Origin: an uncultured Fidelibacterota bacterium
GTDB taxonomy: Bacteria > Fidelibacterota > Marinisomatia > Marinisomatales > TCS55
Reading direction: 5' to 3'
Length of the DNA: 18,376 bases
Assembly (NCBI GenBank): GCA_913041075.1
Contig: CAJWGZ010000016.1
Location: 1-18,376 of the forward strand
Every line of letters begins with the position of its first letter. Position 1 is the stretch's first letter. Of this stretch, positions 8,360 through 16,173 are shown piece after piece. The notes beneath the pieces are model-generated. The model had not been told where the DNA came from and did no database searches. It saw only the letters and a list, made by a program, of their open reading frames with translations. The position numbers were made by a program, and so were the translations under genes.

Positions 8360-9671
8360 TAGGTATACTAAAATTTTTCTCATTATGACATCCCTATGTT
8401 ATGGTCAGGATGTGTACAGTGCATATGGTGTTGGTGAATTAACATTTGCGTCTAATGCAGCGGTAATGGGTATTGGCAGTAATGGGTTAATGCCCAGTTT
8501 TCAGGAATATATATCACTTAGCAACCCTTCAACCTGGCTTAGAATACCATTTGCCTATGTATCGTTAAATTATGGTGGGACGCAAATAAAAGACCGTGAT
8601 TACGATTACAATAATGTGCTTTCTGGATTAAATCAATTTCAATTTATACTGCCTATAAAGGGCCGCTATGCCGTTGGTGTTGGTTTCCAACCATTTAGTT
8701 CACAGTTGTATTCCCTGGAGAGTGATGATATTAATGAAAAATTTATCGAAGGGGATACCCTTACAATTAATAAAGCAATCAATGGCTCCGGCGGTATTTC
8801 TGAACTCATTTTTTCGCTAGGTGCCAAACTAACAGAAAAAGAACAATTAGGGCTAAAACTAGAGTATTTGTTTGGATCAAACCGTAGACAAACAGTGTTC
8901 AACATTAAAGAAGGTGAACATGATTTAGATTACATATATAACCAGCGTAACATTTATAATGGTACATTAATAAATGGATATTTTTCATCCCATCGCCTTG
9001 GTTTTGGTTCAAGAATATTACGTTTAAGTGGATCGGTTAAAAGTGTTTTACATCCAGTACATATCAATCATTTTTCTTTTCAACCATTTGAGGATTCAAA
9101 TGGCAATGGATATTATGACATTGCTGATTACCCAAGACCTTCCGGCGTGGATTCTATACCACCGGCAGCAATAGATACGATACTGAACAATCAGATAAGA
9201 CCATTTGAATATGCTTTTGGGTTCGACCTGGAGTTGACTGAAATGATACATGTGCAGGGGGAACTATCCTCGTGGTCAGACCTAGCTGATAGTGGAACCA
9301 AGCTTATTTCTGGTTTAAATCAACGGGTAGTTGCTTATCGCCATCTCAATATGGGCCTTATTCGATTCGCGAGAGTTTTACCTAGAATTTGGCATGAGAG
9401 TTTACATTTCCGTGCTGGCATTTTTCAGCGTGCATATGAAATAGAAAATCAATTTTCTCATAACGATTATGCCGTGGATTATAAAATTAATGATTTGGGT
9501 ATATCTATTGGCCTTGGTGTTAAATTCGGTGTCACAAAAAACCAAATAGATTTCGGTTTTAATCTGATTAATAGATCAGATTCACACAATAGTGATAAAT
9601 TAATTACTAATTTTAATATAGGAATTAGCATTGGTGATCTTTGGTTCGTCAAGCGTAGGGTAAAAAAATAA
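8346..9671 (+). CDS. Predicted outer-membrane beta-barrel protein with one EF-hand-like loop
   Basis: This protein is 441 aa from the ATG at 8346. A TTG at 8313 is also in frame but would place MIHLHQNLSFT before a clean signal peptide, so the ATG is chosen. A signal peptide covers about residues 1-20 (TKIFLIMTSLCYGQ). Mature residues begin VYSAYGVGELTFASNAAVMGIG, close to the YSxYGxGxL opening of many FCB outer-membrane proteins of the FadL/PorV-like class. Alternating polar-hydrophobic strands run to the end (for example YAFGFDLELTEMIHVQGELS and LITNFNIGISIGDLWF). Residues 250-261 (DSNGNGYYDIAD) fit a 12-residue EF-hand calcium loop. The transported substrate, if any, is unknown. It overlaps the lipoprotein gene by 14 nt and the following TPR gene by 1 nt. 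Confidence 0.68.
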   Translation: MSLLNRYTKIFLIMTSLCYGQDVYSAYGVGELTFASNAAVMGIGSNGLMPSFQEYISLSNPSTWLRIPFAYVSLNYGGTQIKDRDYDYNNVLSGLNQFQFILPIKGRYAVGVGFQPFSSQLYSLESDDINEKFIEGDTLTINKAINGSGGISELIFSLGAKLTEKEQLGLKLEYLFGSNRRQTVFNIKEGEHDLDYIYNQRNIYNGTLINGYFSSHRLGFGSRILRLSGSVKSVLHPVHINHFSFQPFEDSNGNGYYDIADYPRPSGVDSIPPAAIDTILNNQIRPFEYAFGFDLELTEMIHVQGELSSWSDLADSGTKLISGLNQRVVAYRHLNMGLIRFARVLPRIWHESLHFRAGIFQRAYEIENQFSHNDYAVDYKINDLGISIGLGVKFGVTKNQIDFGFNLINRSDSHNSDKLITNFNIGISIGDLWFVKRRVKK

Positions 9672-10945
9672 TGGCAACTTCAACAACTAAATATCGGGTA
9701 AAAACTTTTTCAATATTTATATTGGCTTTATTCTGTATTATGTGTGTACCGCCGACTGATACTTCAGCTTCTGATGACAGTGCAGCGGATCAAGCATATT
9801 GGGACTCCGTAAGAGCGGTAATGTGTCCGCGAAAAATGAGTAGTGCTGCCGAGTATTATAAGAATAAAGATTGGGAATCTACGGTCAGAATTTATGGGGA
9901 TATTATTCGTTACGGATGCGACCGGGATGATCCAGAAGAAGTTTATCAATATTATGCAGTTGCTTTTGAATATCTAGGTAGGTTTGATAGTTCAGAATAC
10001 ATATTGTTAAAAGGACTGCAAATTTTACCGGATAACACTAATCTTCGCAAGCGTCTTGCCTATTCTTACAAAAAACAGGGAAAAGTAGACCAAGAAATAT
10101 TGGAGTATAGTCGATTGTCCGATTTACTGCCCGAAGATATATCAATCAAAACAGAGTTAGCAAAACTTTATGGTGATCAAGGCGCCTATGATGACCAAGT
10201 TGACATCCTGAGGCAGATTCTCGAAATAGACCCTGGAAATGAGAATGCGCAGGGCGATATCGCTAGGGTATACGAAATGACCGGTAGAGATCCACTCCAA
10301 ATATACGGTGAACGATTCCATAATAATCCTGATAATGTGTCTTATGGTTTAGACTATGCTGATCGTCTATTGAATGCAGAGAGGCCAGAAGATGCAATAG
10401 ATGTTTTAAAACAGGTTATTAGTCAGGACAATACCAGTAAAGTAGCCTACCGGCAATTAGCAAAAGCTTATGATCGGTCAGAAATGTTCCAGCAAGCATC
10501 AGAGTCTTACGAGGAACTATTTAAGCTTGATCCTCGTGATTTTCGTGTTGCCATCCAGGTATCTGAAGTGAATATTGCCGGTGATAATTTTGGAAAGGCA
10601 ATAAGGTGGGCTGAAAAAGCTGTTACCTCGTCCAAATCAGGGGAGGCCTATGCGCAACGTGGAAATGTCTATTACAAATCTTTTCAGGAATGTAGGTCAG
10701 CCGATATTTCTATTGATGATAGAATAGTTGCATCGTTGGCTCATGAGAGTTTTACTGTAGCAGAAGAAAATGATTACCGCAGGTTTCATAATTCACTAGT
10801 CTGGCTGGAAGAGAACGAAGTGTTATTTGGTCGATCCCATTGGTTTATGCTTGATGCAAATAAAAAGAAACAGGGCTATGTAAAGCCCGATTCAGAATGC
10901 TATAAATGGGTAGAAAAAAAATTAGATAAAGATCCAAATTGGTAG
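9671..10945 (+). CDS. Exported tetratricopeptide-repeat protein
   Basis: This is a 424-aa protein with a signal sequence (about residues 11-25, FSIFILALFCIMC). Cys22 or Cys25 could be lipidated, but neither sits in a good lipobox, so lipoprotein status is uncertain. The mature protein begins with an acidic Asp/Ser-rich linker. TPR-type helical pairs run from about residue 57 to 325, with recognisable units such as YQYYAVAFEYLGRFDSSEYILLKG, LRKRLAYSYKKQGKVDQEILEY, KTELAKLYGDQGAYDDQV and AYRQLAKAYDRSEMFQQA. The last 80 residues are not TPR-like. It is probably a periplasmic protein-protein interaction scaffold, possibly partnering the barrel protein encoded immediately upstream, since the two genes share a TAATG overlap. 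No enzymatic motif is seen. Confidence 0.72.
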   Translation: MATSTTKYRVKTFSIFILALFCIMCVPPTDTSASDDSAADQAYWDSVRAVMCPRKMSSAAEYYKNKDWESTVRIYGDIIRYGCDRDDPEEVYQYYAVAFEYLGRFDSSEYILLKGLQILPDNTNLRKRLAYSYKKQGKVDQEILEYSRLSDLLPEDISIKTELAKLYGDQGAYDDQVDILRQILEIDPGNENAQGDIARVYEMTGRDPLQIYGERFHNNPDNVSYGLDYADRLLNAERPEDAIDVLKQVISQDNTSKVAYRQLAKAYDRSEMFQQASESYEELFKLDPRDFRVAIQVSEVNIAGDNFGKAIRWAEKAVTSSKSGEAYAQRGNVYYKSFQECRSADISIDDRIVASLAHESFTVAEENDYRRFHNSLVWLEENEVLFGRSHWFMLDANKKKQGYVKPDSECYKWVEKKLDKDPNW

Positions 10946-10958
10946 ATTATGATTGCAC

Positions 10959-12263
10959 ATGCCTAAAACACCATTGCAAACCTCGGATCCTGAATTATAT
11001 AATATATTGGTAAGTGAAGTATCTCGGGAAAATACTACCCTTGAACTCATAGCATCAGAGAATTTCGTCAGTTACCCCGTGCTGGAAATGGCCGGGGGAG
11101 TGATGACCAATAAGTATGCTGAGGGGTACCCTGGAAAACGATACTATGGTGGCTGTGAATTTGTTGACGAAGCTGAAAATCTAGCTCGCGACCGCGCCAA
11201 TCAACTTTTTGGTGTAGAATACTCGAATGTGCAACCGCATTCAGGATCACAGGCAAATATGGCTGTCCTAATGACCTTTATCGATGTTGGTGACACAATT
11301 TTGGGCCTGGACCTAGCTCATGGAGGACATCTCACTCACGGCAGTAAAGTTAATTTCTCCGGTAATTTATATCATTCTGTATCCTACCAGGTTAAAAAAG
11401 AAACAGGTAGGGTGGATTTCGATCAAGTTCTTTCGCTGGCAAGGGAACATAAACCAAAATTAATTATTTGTGGTGGGTCTGCTTATCCACGATTCATAGA
11501 ATTTGAGGATTTCAAAGGAATTGCTGATGATGTGGGTGCATTTCTAATGGCAGATATAGCACATCCATCCGGACTTGTTGCTACAGGCCTCCATCCGTCA
11601 CCAGTACCCTATTGTGATGTAATTACGACTACAACTCACAAGACTTTACGCGGACCACGTGGTGGTATGATCATGATGGGGAAAGATAGTGGTAACCCAT
11701 GGGAAATTGTTGCACCAAAGTCTGGTCGATTGAAGAATATATCAGAATTACTTGATAGTGCAGTAATGCCAGGAATTCAAGGGGGCCCTTTAATGCACAT
11801 TATTGCTGCGAAGGCGGTTGCATTTGGTGAAGCTTTACAACCGGAGTTTACAGTTTATACGCAGCAGATAATAGATAATGCAAAAGCTATGGCGAATGAG
11901 TTTTTAAGTAGAGACTATGATCTTGTATCCGGCGGCACGGATACGCATATTATTTTAATTGATCTAACCAAGAAGGCGATCACAGGAAAGGCAGCAGAAA
12001 ATGCACTGGAAAAAGCCGGAATTACGGTAAATAAGAACATGGTACCGTTTGATGAAAGAAGCCCGTTTATTACTAGTGGTATCAGAATTGGTACGCCTGC
12101 AGTTACAACCAGAGGCATGACTCAGGATGATATGGTAAAAATTGTTGCCTTAATTGATACGATTATAGAAAAACCCAACGATGAGGATAATATCGTTAGG
12201 GTAAAGGCTGAGGTAAATGATCTATGCAGCTCTTTTCCACTTTACTCCGAATTGGGATCCTAA
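10959..12263 (+). CDS. glyA: Serine hydroxymethyltransferase
   Basis: This is a PLP enzyme that interconverts serine and glycine while transferring a one-carbon unit to or from tetrahydrofolate in the cytosol. The protein is 434 aa from the ATG at 10959; the TTG two codons upstream is less likely. Diagnostic motifs are intact: LELIASENFVS near the N-terminus, TNKYAEGYPGKRYYGG, HSGSQAN, MADIAHPSGLVATGLHPSP, and the PLP-lysine Lys228 within TTTTHKTLRGPRGG. A short insertion before LDSAVMPGIQGGPL resembles that of Bacteroidota enzymes. It sits between the envelope cluster and the TRAP operon, and its tail may overlap the start of the next gene. No glycine riboswitch-like leader is seen. Confidence 0.97.
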   Translation: MPKTPLQTSDPELYNILVSEVSRENTTLELIASENFVSYPVLEMAGGVMTNKYAEGYPGKRYYGGCEFVDEAENLARDRANQLFGVEYSNVQPHSGSQANMAVLMTFIDVGDTILGLDLAHGGHLTHGSKVNFSGNLYHSVSYQVKKETGRVDFDQVLSLAREHKPKLIICGGSAYPRFIEFEDFKGIADDVGAFLMADIAHPSGLVATGLHPSPVPYCDVITTTTHKTLRGPRGGMIMMGKDSGNPWEIVAPKSGRLKNISELLDSAVMPGIQGGPLMHIIAAKAVAFGEALQPEFTVYTQQIIDNAKAMANEFLSRDYDLVSGGTDTHIILIDLTKKAITGKAAENALEKAGITVNKNMVPFDERSPFITSGIRIGTPAVTTRGMTQDDMVKIVALIDTIIEKPNDEDNIVRVKAEVNDLCSSFPLYSELGS

Positions 12264-13153
12264 TACTGATTCATTATTTACCTAATCTTAATTTTTCTAT
12301 AATTAAACCACATGCTAGAATCTGGTTTATTATTATTTGCTGTTTAAACACCCAATCATGTTCTACCAGCACAATGTTACGAACAAGTCCCAACACAGTA
12401 GAAATGATTATGATGAAACGGTCGGAATCGATTCTCGAAAGTGAAGCAATACCAGACAGATCAGAAAAATCATTAAAGCATTGTATTATCCTGACACAAA
12501 CTGCATTTGGATTTATCATGGAGAATGCTGAACGTGAATTAGATGAAGATTATAAACAAGGATTAACACTATACGCGGAGGCCAATAAATATTTTACAAG
12601 AGCAGTAGTTTTGGGAGAAAATTATATGTTTCTACGTTACCCGTGGTTTGATGAATGGCTGAATAATAGTCCAGATAAACATATAAAATTTGGAAATGAT
12701 GATATGGAAGGGTTATACTGGTTGGCCGCTGCCTATGGCGGGGCGGTGAGTTCAAGCCGCGGCGAGCCGGAATGGGTTATACAATTACCAAAAGTAGGAA
12801 AGTTATTGGACAATGCTCTGGCAATAGATCCAAATTGGAATTATGGAAGTCTATACTCAGCAATGATCCCGTATTCGTTAAGTAGGCCGGATGCGCCTGT
12901 AAATGCCAGTGAGGTAGCGGAAGGCTATTATCGTAAGGCGCTCGTAGCCTCTGATGGCAAGGATTTAGGCCTGCATGTGAGTTTTGCAGAAAATGTATTA
13001 ATCGCCAGGCAAAATCGTAGTGAATTTGTTAGGTTGCTTACATTAGTTTTAGAATCTAATCATCGAGGGATTAAAGAATTAGAAGTTGGGAATTACATGG
13101 CAAAAAAAAGGGCGCAATGGTTATTGGGTCGTACTGAGGAGTTGTTTTACTAA
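12224..13153 (+). CDS. TRAP transporter T-component (TatT) family lipoprotein
   Basis: This belongs to the TatT family of helical TPR-like proteins that accompany certain TRAP transporters, such as Treponema pallidum Tp0956. Family features are clear: LYWLAAAYGGAVSSSRGE near residues 166-183, LPKVGKLLDNALAIDPNWN, SLYSAMIPYSLSRPDAP, and YYRKALVASDGKDLGLHVSFAENVLI. A lipid-attachment cysteine is probable at residue 46 (QSCSTST), after the hydrophobic segment IWFIIICCL. The start is doubtful: the ATG at 12224 overlaps glyA by 40 nt and adds a second hydrophobic stretch. A non-ATG start (CTG 12266 or ATT 12302) would give a more ordinary signal peptide. It abuts the binding-protein gene with no gap, so a joint function in solute uptake is likely. 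Confidence 0.85.
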   Translation: MQLFSTLLRIGILILIHYLPNLNFSIIKPHARIWFIIICCLNTQSCSTSTMLRTSPNTVEMIMMKRSESILESEAIPDRSEKSLKHCIILTQTAFGFIMENAERELDEDYKQGLTLYAEANKYFTRAVVLGENYMFLRYPWFDEWLNNSPDKHIKFGNDDMEGLYWLAAAYGGAVSSSRGEPEWVIQLPKVGKLLDNALAIDPNWNYGSLYSAMIPYSLSRPDAPVNASEVAEGYYRKALVASDGKDLGLHVSFAENVLIARQNRSEFVRLLTLVLESNHRGIKELEVGNYMAKKRAQWLLGRTEELFY

Positions 13154-14140
13154 ATGAAAAAAATAATATTTATACTATTAGTTCTTGGGTACACTGAATT
13201 ATCGGCTAAAAAAGTAATTATTAAAATGGCCAGTTTAGCCCCGGAGGGTAGTTTCTGGCACGGCATGCTCATTGAAATAGGGCAGCAGTGGAAAATAGCT
13301 ACGGATGGACAAGTAATTCTTAGAATTTACCCGGGCGGTGTTGTGGGCGATGAAAGAGACATGATCAGAAAGATTCGGATTGGACAATTACATGCAGCAG
13401 CAGTATCCACGGAGGGCCTTCATGAAATAAACCCGGATGTTTACGTATTTGCCTTACCCATGGTTTATGATAATTATGATGATGTGGAGTGGATGCGGTC
13501 GCAAATGGCCGAACGATTGCAGACCGGTATGAAAAATAATGGGTTCGAATTACTTACCTGGGCTGATGTAGGGTGGGTGCATCATTTTTCAACCAAACCT
13601 ATTATATATCCAGAAGACTTGAAACAGCTAAAGCATTTTACATGGGCAGGTGATTACCGGGCAGCAGAACTATGGAAAAAAGGTGGCTTTCAGCCGGTCC
13701 CATTGGCCTCAATCGATATTATGCCAGGGTTTCAAACTGGACTTATTGAATCGGTATCCACCACGCCAATATTTGCATTGGCACAACAATTGTTCGGCAT
13801 AGCAGATTATATGTTGGATATAAAATGGGGACTATTGACCGGCGCTTTAATCGTGGATAATAGGACATGGGAAAAGATCACGCCAGACTACCAGAAAGTT
13901 ATGACATCAATAGCTAAAGAAGTCATTGGATCCAAAAATGAAATAATACGCTATGGTGGTGGAGAGAAAGCGATATCCGCCATGGAAGAATATGGATTAA
14001 AAGTTCATCGTCATACACCAGAAGAATTGCAGGTATGGAAAGATTTTATAAAATCATGGGAAAAAGATATTCGTGGAGGATATGTCCCGACCGAATTATA
14101 TGATACTGTTCAAGAAATTATGAGCAGGAAACCACACTAA
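13154..14140 (+). CDS. TRAP transporter solute-binding protein, DctP family (TatP type)
   Basis: This is a periplasmic binding protein that delivers its ligand to the TRAP permease encoded next. It is 328 aa, with a signal peptide at residues 1-18 (IIFILLVLGYTELSA). DctP-family features are KMASLAPEGSFWHG near the mature N-terminus, VVGDERDMIRKIRIGQLHAAAVS, DVYVFALPMVYDNYDDV, and the late GFQTGLIESVSTTP region. In classical members the stretch equivalent to LKQLKHFTWAG (residues 156-166) reads L-K-G-x-K-x-R and supplies the arginine that clamps a ligand carboxylate; here that site is Phe162/Thr163. The ligand is therefore unpredictable from family rules. The gene starts directly after the TatT stop codon, supporting a TatT-TatP complex. 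Confidence 0.92.
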   Translation: MKKIIFILLVLGYTELSAKKVIIKMASLAPEGSFWHGMLIEIGQQWKIATDGQVILRIYPGGVVGDERDMIRKIRIGQLHAAAVSTEGLHEINPDVYVFALPMVYDNYDDVEWMRSQMAERLQTGMKNNGFELLTWADVGWVHHFSTKPIIYPEDLKQLKHFTWAGDYRAAELWKKGGFQPVPLASIDIMPGFQTGLIESVSTTPIFALAQQLFGIADYMLDIKWGLLTGALIVDNRTWEKITPDYQKVMTSIAKEVIGSKNEIIRYGGGEKAISAMEEYGLKVHRHTPEELQVWKDFIKSWEKDIRGGYVPTELYDTVQEIMSRKPH

Positions 14141-14163
14141 ATAAGGATATTATAGGACCAGAA

Positions 14164-15987
14164 ATGGCCCGGTTAAAACAAAACCACTTCGTTAAACGCC
14201 TAAAATGGGGTGAGGATACCCTTGCAATAGCTGTTTTTGCAATTCTAACCTTCTTTCCAACTTTGGAGATTCTTACCAGGTTAATTGGTCGACCTGGTAT
14301 ACCTGCATCGCCAGTACTTGTACAGCATATGACATTATGGATTGGCTTTATCGGTGCAGTTTTAGCAACAAGGCAGAACAAATTACTTTCTCTGATAAGA
14401 AAACCATTATTTCAACAAGATGAAATATTCCATCCGGGGAGATGGTTAGCGAAGAACATTTCATTTATTGTTATTCTGGCCTTGTTCTGGGGAAGTCTAA
14501 ATCTGGTTATGGTTGAATACCAGTATCCTACCTATATAGCGCCAGGTATACTTCGTTGGGTAGCCCAATCGATTATGCCCTTGGGTTTTCTACTTATTGC
14601 GGCACAGATATTTTTAAAAAGTTCTAAAAATCATCTATTAAGGGCGACTATGCTAATGATAACAATATTTATTATTATCATCAGTCTTACCGATGCATTT
14701 CAAGATAATGGTTTCTTTTTGTGGGGTTCAGTTGGCCTAATTCTATTCTCAATGATTTTTGGTACTCCAATATTTATAGGGTTGGGCGGCTTGGCTGTAT
14801 TGTTCTTCTGGAGTGATTATACACCGATTTCAGCAATATCTGCAGAAACCTACCGCATAGTTGTATCGCCATCACTACCAACAATTCCATTATTTACTTT
14901 AGCAGGATATATATTGGCCGAGAGTCGTGCTTCTGAACGAATGCTAGAGTTGTTTAGAACTGCATTTGGCTGGATGCCAGGGGGTACTCCAGTGATTATC
15001 GTGTTATTATGCGGTTTTTTTACTGCGCTTACCGGAGGGTCGGGCGTGACGATATTGGCTTTGGGCGGATTACTTTTTCCATTACTTCGTAAAGAAGGTT
15101 ATTCTGAGCAATTCTCATTGGGTCTCATTACACTTGCCGGTTCTTTAGGGTTGCTTTTTCCACCTAGTCTGCCTTTAATTATTTATGGTGTTACCGCTCA
15201 CGTATCTATAAAAGATTTATTTATTGGAGGGCTAGTTCCTGGAATAATATTATCAGTTGTGGTTGCAGGTTATTCAATATTTCAAGGTTATTCCCAACAC
15301 GTCGAGCGGCAGCCGTTTCATCTTAAGAAAATATGGGCAGAGTTAAAGAATAGCTATTTGGAAGCCATTATTCCACTACTGATACTTTTTGGGGTATTTG
15401 GCGGGTATACTACATTAGTTGAAACTGCCGCAGCAATAGTGATTTATATATTTATAGTTGAAGTCTTTGTTTATAAAGATTTGCAAATGAAAGAAATACC
15501 ACGAATAATTATCGATTGTGCGACACTAATAGGTGGTGTACTAATTATACTGGGCGTAGCCATGGGTCTTACCAGTTATATCGTTGATGCGCAAATACCG
15601 ATGTTATTAATGGAATGGGTTCAGCAAACTATCACATCAAAATATGTTTTTTTACTGTTATTGAATATTTTGCTACTTGTTGTTGGCTGTCTCATGGATA
15701 TTTTTTCAGCAATTATCATAGTCGTGCCATTGATTACACCGCTACTTATTTTGTTTCCCGATATCCATCCAGTCCATCTAGCCGTTATTTTTATTGCAAA
15801 TTTGGAACTAGGATATCTAACGCCGCCGGTAGGAATGAATTTATTTCTATCCGCCTATAGATTTGATAAAGATATGCCGGTGGTTTACAAGGCTACATTA
15901 CCTTTTTTCTTATTAAGTCTGATAGTAGTACTAGCCATTACTTATATACCGATATTGTCGTTAGGATTATTGCGATTAATGCAATAG
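14164..15987 (+). CDS. Fused TRAP transporter permease (DctQ small + DctM large subunits)
   Basis: This is an inner-membrane permease of 607 aa that uses an ion gradient (usually sodium) to drive uptake of solute handed over by the binding protein. Residues about 1-165 form a DctQ-like four-helix part (WGEDTLAIAVFAILTFFPTLE, then HMTLWIGFIGAVLA). From about residue 190 the DctM part begins (LILFSMIFGTPIFIGLGG), with family motifs LPTIPLFTLAGYILAES, FTALTGGSGVTILALGG (about 286-302), SLGLLFPPSLPLIIYG, and the C-terminal LELGYLTPPVGMNLF. The QM fusion is known in other TRAP systems. It starts 23 nt after the binding-protein gene, with AGGA upstream at good spacing, and ends the operon. Confidence 0.94.
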   Translation: MARLKQNHFVKRLKWGEDTLAIAVFAILTFFPTLEILTRLIGRPGIPASPVLVQHMTLWIGFIGAVLATRQNKLLSLIRKPLFQQDEIFHPGRWLAKNISFIVILALFWGSLNLVMVEYQYPTYIAPGILRWVAQSIMPLGFLLIAAQIFLKSSKNHLLRATMLMITIFIIIISLTDAFQDNGFFLWGSVGLILFSMIFGTPIFIGLGGLAVLFFWSDYTPISAISAETYRIVVSPSLPTIPLFTLAGYILAESRASERMLELFRTAFGWMPGGTPVIIVLLCGFFTALTGGSGVTILALGGLLFPLLRKEGYSEQFSLGLITLAGSLGLLFPPSLPLIIYGVTAHVSIKDLFIGGLVPGIILSVVVAGYSIFQGYSQHVERQPFHLKKIWAELKNSYLEAIIPLLILFGVFGGYTTLVETAAAIVIYIFIVEVFVYKDLQMKEIPRIIIDCATLIGGVLIILGVAMGLTSYIVDAQIPMLLMEWVQQTITSKYVFLLLLNILLLVVGCLMDIFSAIIIVVPLITPLLILFPDIHPVHLAVIFIANLELGYLTPPVGMNLFLSAYRFDKDMPVVYKATLPFFLLSLIVVLAITYIPILSLGLLRLMQ

Positions 15988-16048
15988 GTTTTATAATAAT
16001 ACTATATTTTCGAAAATGTGGGAACAATCACACATTAAAAATCATATC

Positions 16049-16080
16049 TTGACTGATGGTCGGCTCCCTCGATATATTTG
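16049..16080 (+). promoter_or_regulatory. Promoter for the PorV-like gene
   Basis: TTGACT (16049-16054) and TATATT (16073-16078) are separated by 18 bases, each matching 5 of 6 positions of the sigma-70 consensus. The -10 extends to TATATTTG, which also fits the TAnnTTTG element of Bacteroidota promoters. It lies in the 186-base gap after the TRAP operon and is the best promoter candidate in the window. It predicts a transcript start near 16087 and a leader of about 87 bases. Confidence 0.6.
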
Positions 16081-16142
16081 CCGGCGTTAAAAGGATATTC
16101 TTATCGACCGTAAAAGCTAATAGCTAAGAATAATAGAACAGA

Positions 16143-16160
16143 CCTCGGGATGTCCTGAGG
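16143..16160 (+). promoter_or_regulatory. Leader hairpin directly before the ribosome binding site
   Basis: CCTCGGGATGTCCTGAGG folds into a stem of seven pairs (one G-U) closing a four-base loop. It ends two bases before the GGGAG Shine-Dalgarno sequence at 16163-16167, which is six bases upstream of the ATG. There is no following U-run, so it is not an intrinsic terminator. It could protect the mRNA 5' region or tune translation of the highly expressed barrel gene; this role is inferred. Confidence 0.4.
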
Positions 16161-16173
16161 CCGGGAGAATAAA

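Noticed and set aside
10946..10958. Possible glycine riboswitch or other leader before glyA.
   Set aside because: Only 13 bases separate glyA from the preceding gene, leaving no room for a structured leader.
16006..16017. Perfect palindrome ATTTTCGAAAAT after the TRAP permease gene, considered as terminator or operator.
   Set aside because: The stem is A/T only, with no U-run after it, and 12-base AT palindromes arise by chance in AT-rich spacers.
16015..16036. Inverted repeat AATGTG/CACATT with a 10-base loop, considered as a terminator.
   Set aside because: Only six weak pairs and a large loop; no following T-tract.
16064..16167. CTCCC at 16064-16068 could pair with the GGGAG ribosome binding site in read-through RNA.
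   Set aside because: Only five pairs, and the CTCCC lies upstream of the predicted transcript start, so it would be absent from the main mRNA.
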